A DNA stretch of 5,309 nt from Gammaproteobacteria bacterium (GTDB lineage: Bacteria > Pseudomonadota > Gammaproteobacteria > UBA6429 > Thiohalophilaceae). This document shows, piece by piece, positions 3,463 to 5,309 of this stretch (within the stretch, counting starts at the first letter, position 1; every line of letters starts with the position of its first letter). A program made the translations under genes and the position numbers. The notes beneath the pieces were generated by a model that worked only from the letters and a program-made list of their open reading frames with translations, searched no databases and had not been told where the DNA came from. Where the stretch lies: NCBI GenBank assembly GCA_013152045.1, contig JAADGZ010000229.1:1-5309 (forward strand), given 5' to 3'.

Positions 3463-5309
3463 ATGGCAGGAGAGGAAGTCATGAAACAGAATATTGGCCG
3501 GGTAGGGGGCGTTCCGGTAGTCAGGATGATGGCGTATTTTGTCATTCTGCTGATTGCAGCCATCGTTGCGCTGAGTATCGTCATCTACAAGGTTTCCAAC
3601 CAGGAAACGGCGGATCGTGAATACATCAGCCGCATCGGAGATCAAAAGGTGTTGGCGCAGGAAATTGCCAAATTGGCCAACCAGGCAGCCCAAGGTGAAC
3701 TCGGCGCTTTTTCATTATTGCAGCAGCGCAGTAGTCGTTTTGATGAACTACTGAGCTGGGAAGCGGGTCGCACGCCGGAAAAACTGGCTGGAACCATGCA
3801 GGAATTGCAGAATTTCTGGGCCAAATATCAGAAAGACGTAAAAACCATTCTGCAGCGGCGCGAAGTGGTGTCCACCATGCGCGAGCACATCCAGAAAATT
3901 AATGAACAGATTCCAACCCTGTTAGCCCTGTCCGATGAAGTCGTGAGCGACATGGTTGATAAAGGTGCGAGTCCGGAACAGGTTTATATTGCTACCCGCC
4001 AGTTGATGTTGACCCAGCGCATTTCTGGCAATGTTAATCGGGTTCTGTCGGGCGGTGCGGAAGCGGTTACCGCTGCCGATCGCTTTGGCCGTGATGCGGC
4101 ACTGTTTGGCCGGGTTATTGAAGACATGCTGCGCGGCAATCGGAATATGAGAATCCACCGCATTAAGGAACCTAGCACCCGCGCTAAACTGATCAAAGTA
4201 CAGAAACTGTTTCGCTCCATTCGCAGCCAGGTGGGGGGTATTCTGGAACGCTCACCGGAAATGTTCCAGGTTTCCGGCGCGGCTGAAGGCATTCTCAGCA
4301 TGAGTGAGAAGTTGCCGGAAAAAATTCAAAAATTGCAGGACGCCTATCAGGCCCATATCAGCAAACGTATGTTGTCGGTCTGGGTTAATGCGCTGGCGGC
4401 GGCCATTGTGCTGATTATTATTACTCTAGCCTGGCTGTATCGTAAAGATTCACGCCGCCGTTTGTCTGAGATTGCCGAGCAGAGCCAACAGATGGAAGAA
4501 ACCAATACCAACAATCAGGAAGCGATTCTACGCTTGCTGGATGAAATGGGCGATCTGGCGGATGGCGATCTGACGGTGCAGGCCTCGGTGACCGAAGATA
4601 TTACCGGCGCGATTGCCGATTCTATCAACTACGCTATTGATGCTCTGCGTAAGCTGGTTTCGGCCATTAATGAAACCACCCAACAGGTCTCTTCGGCGTC
4701 ACAGCAGTCCCAGGCGACGGCCATGCATCTTGCTGAAGCCAGTGATCACCAGGCGCAGCAAATTATGGCGGCTAGTACCGCGATTAATCAAATGGCCGTT
4801 TCTATCGAAGAGGTTTCCAATAACGCGGCAGAACTGGCGGAGGAAGCCAGCCGTTCAGTGCAGATTGCCAGCCAGGGTTCAGAAGCGGTGCAGCGCAATA
4901 TTCATGGCATGGATACCATTCGCGGGCAGATTCAGGAAACCTCCAAACGTATCAAACGTCTGGGTGAATCATCACAGGAAATTGGCGACATCGTTGAATT
5001 GATTAACGACATTGCTGAGCAAACGAATATTCTGGCCTTGAACGCCGCTATTCAGGCGGCGATGGCCGGTGACGCCGGGCGCGGTTTTGCGGTGGTGGCG
5101 GATGAAGTGCAGCGACTCGCAGAACGTTCAGCCGATGCCACACGACAAATCGAAACCCTGGTCAAGGCGATTCAATCCGATACCAAAGAAGCGGTGGCTT
5201 CGATGGAACAAAGCACCTCCGAAGTGGTATCCGGTGCGCGTCTGGCACAGGATGCCGGTGGTGCTCTGGAAGCGATTGAAACCGTGTCCAAACATCTTGC
5301 CGATCTGAT
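3463..5309 (+). CDS. pilJ: Type IV pilus chemoreceptor PilJ (3' end beyond window)
   Basis: PilJ is the methyl-accepting chemotaxis-type receptor of the Pil-Chp system. It sits in the inner membrane and signals through PilI to ChpA; in Pseudomonas it is linked to surface sensing and cAMP control. 615 codons are visible of a usual total near 680, and the frame is open at the window end. Segments in order: a short cytoplasmic N-terminus; TM1 (about 22-42); a periplasmic region with two PilJ-type repeats, the first around AQEIAKLA (65-72) and the second around [12 protein letters not shown] (184-195), followed by [15 protein letters not shown]2 (about 305-326, then YRKDSRRR); a HAMP linker including LLDE (358-361) and [10 protein letters not shown] (365-374); a helical signalling domain; and the hairpin tip [20 protein letters not shown] starting at 527, with EVQRLAERS. 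The tip has the PilJ-style Q and M where classical receptors carry E and R. A second start at 3481 would remove six residues. Confidence 0.95.
   Translation, partial: MAGEEVMKQNIGRVGGVPVVRMMAYFVILLIAAIVALSIVIYKVSNQETADREYISRIGDQKVLAQEIAKLANQAAQGELGAFSLLQQRSSRFDELLSWEAGRTPEKLAGTMQELQNFWAKYQKDVKTILQRREVVSTMREHIQKINEQIPTLLALSDEVVSDMVDKGASPEQVYIATRQLMLTQRISGNVNRVLSGGAEAVTAADRFGRDAALFGRVIEDMLRGNRNMRIHRIKEPSTRAKLIKVQKLFRSIRSQVGGILERSPEMFQVSGAAEGILSMSEKLPEKIQKLQDAYQAHISKRMLSVWVNALAAAIVLIIITLAWLYRKDSRRRLSEIAEQSQQMEETNTNNQEAILRLLDEMGDLADGDLTVQASVTEDITGAIADSINYAIDALRKLVSAINETTQQVSSASQQSQATAMHLAEASDHQAQQIMAASTAINQMAVSIEEVSNNAAELAEEASRSVQIASQGSEAVQRNIHGMDTIRGQIQETSKRIKRLGESSQEIGDIVELINDIAEQTNILALNAAIQAAMAGDAGRGFAVVADEVQRLAERSADATRQIETLVKAIQSDTKEAVASMEQSTSEVVSGARLAQDAGGALEAIETVSKHLADL

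Noticed and set aside
3460..4301. Several minus-strand open frames opposite the 5' half of pilJ
   Set aside because: pilJ is continuous and conserved through this region on the plus strand; the antisense frames are composition shadows.
4613..5308. Arg/Pro-rich plus-strand open frames in another frame of pilJ
   Set aside because: They run inside the highly conserved signalling domain of pilJ, and their composition is typical of an out-of-frame reading.
1..5309. Search for CRISPR arrays, tRNA/rRNA genes, insertion sequences and phage genes
   Set aside because: No spaced direct repeats, tRNA-like cloverleaf, transposase or terminal inverted repeats were seen; the window is almost fully explained by core metabolic and motility genes.

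Overview
The window looks like a chromosomal segment of a gammaproteobacterium with moderate GC content and type IV pili. It holds two divergent gene groups: glutathione biosynthesis on the minus strand (gshA followed by the start of gshB) and the first four genes of a Pil-Chp chemosensory cluster on the plus strand (pilG, pilH, pilI, pilJ). PilG, PilH, PilI and PilJ closely resemble their Pseudomonas aeruginosa counterparts in sequence, length and order. The glutamate-cysteine ligase is of the Acidithiobacillus/proteobacterial type, not the E. coli GshA type. I cannot place the organism below class level.

Layout: 1-180 is the N-terminal 60 codons of gshB (minus, cut by the window edge, apparent TTG start). 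181-265 is a short gshA-gshB spacer holding the gshB ribosome binding site. 266-1591 is complete gshA (minus). 1592-1932 is the divergent control region, with an imperfect inverted repeat near gshA, an AT-rich middle and candidate sigma70-type promoters facing pilG. 1933-2316 is pilG, 2404-2769 pilH, 2777-3325 pilI, and 3463 to the window end is pilJ, cut after 615 codons. The pilG-pilH spacer (87 nt) and pilI-pilJ spacer (137 nt) both contain inverted repeats, while pilH and pilI are only 7 nt apart.

How the genes work together: GshA joins glutamate and cysteine, and GshB adds glycine to make glutathione. PilJ is the membrane chemoreceptor of the Pil-Chp pathway, PilI the CheW-type adaptor that couples it to the ChpA kinase (expected downstream, outside the window), and PilG and PilH are the two single-domain response regulators that adjust pilus extension and retraction and, in Pseudomonas, cAMP levels.

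No new multi-gene system is visible. The most unusual signals are at RNA/DNA-structure level: a 14-bp near-perfect inverted repeat inside the pilI coding sequence, and a run of hairpins, two of them mutually exclusive, between pilI and pilJ.
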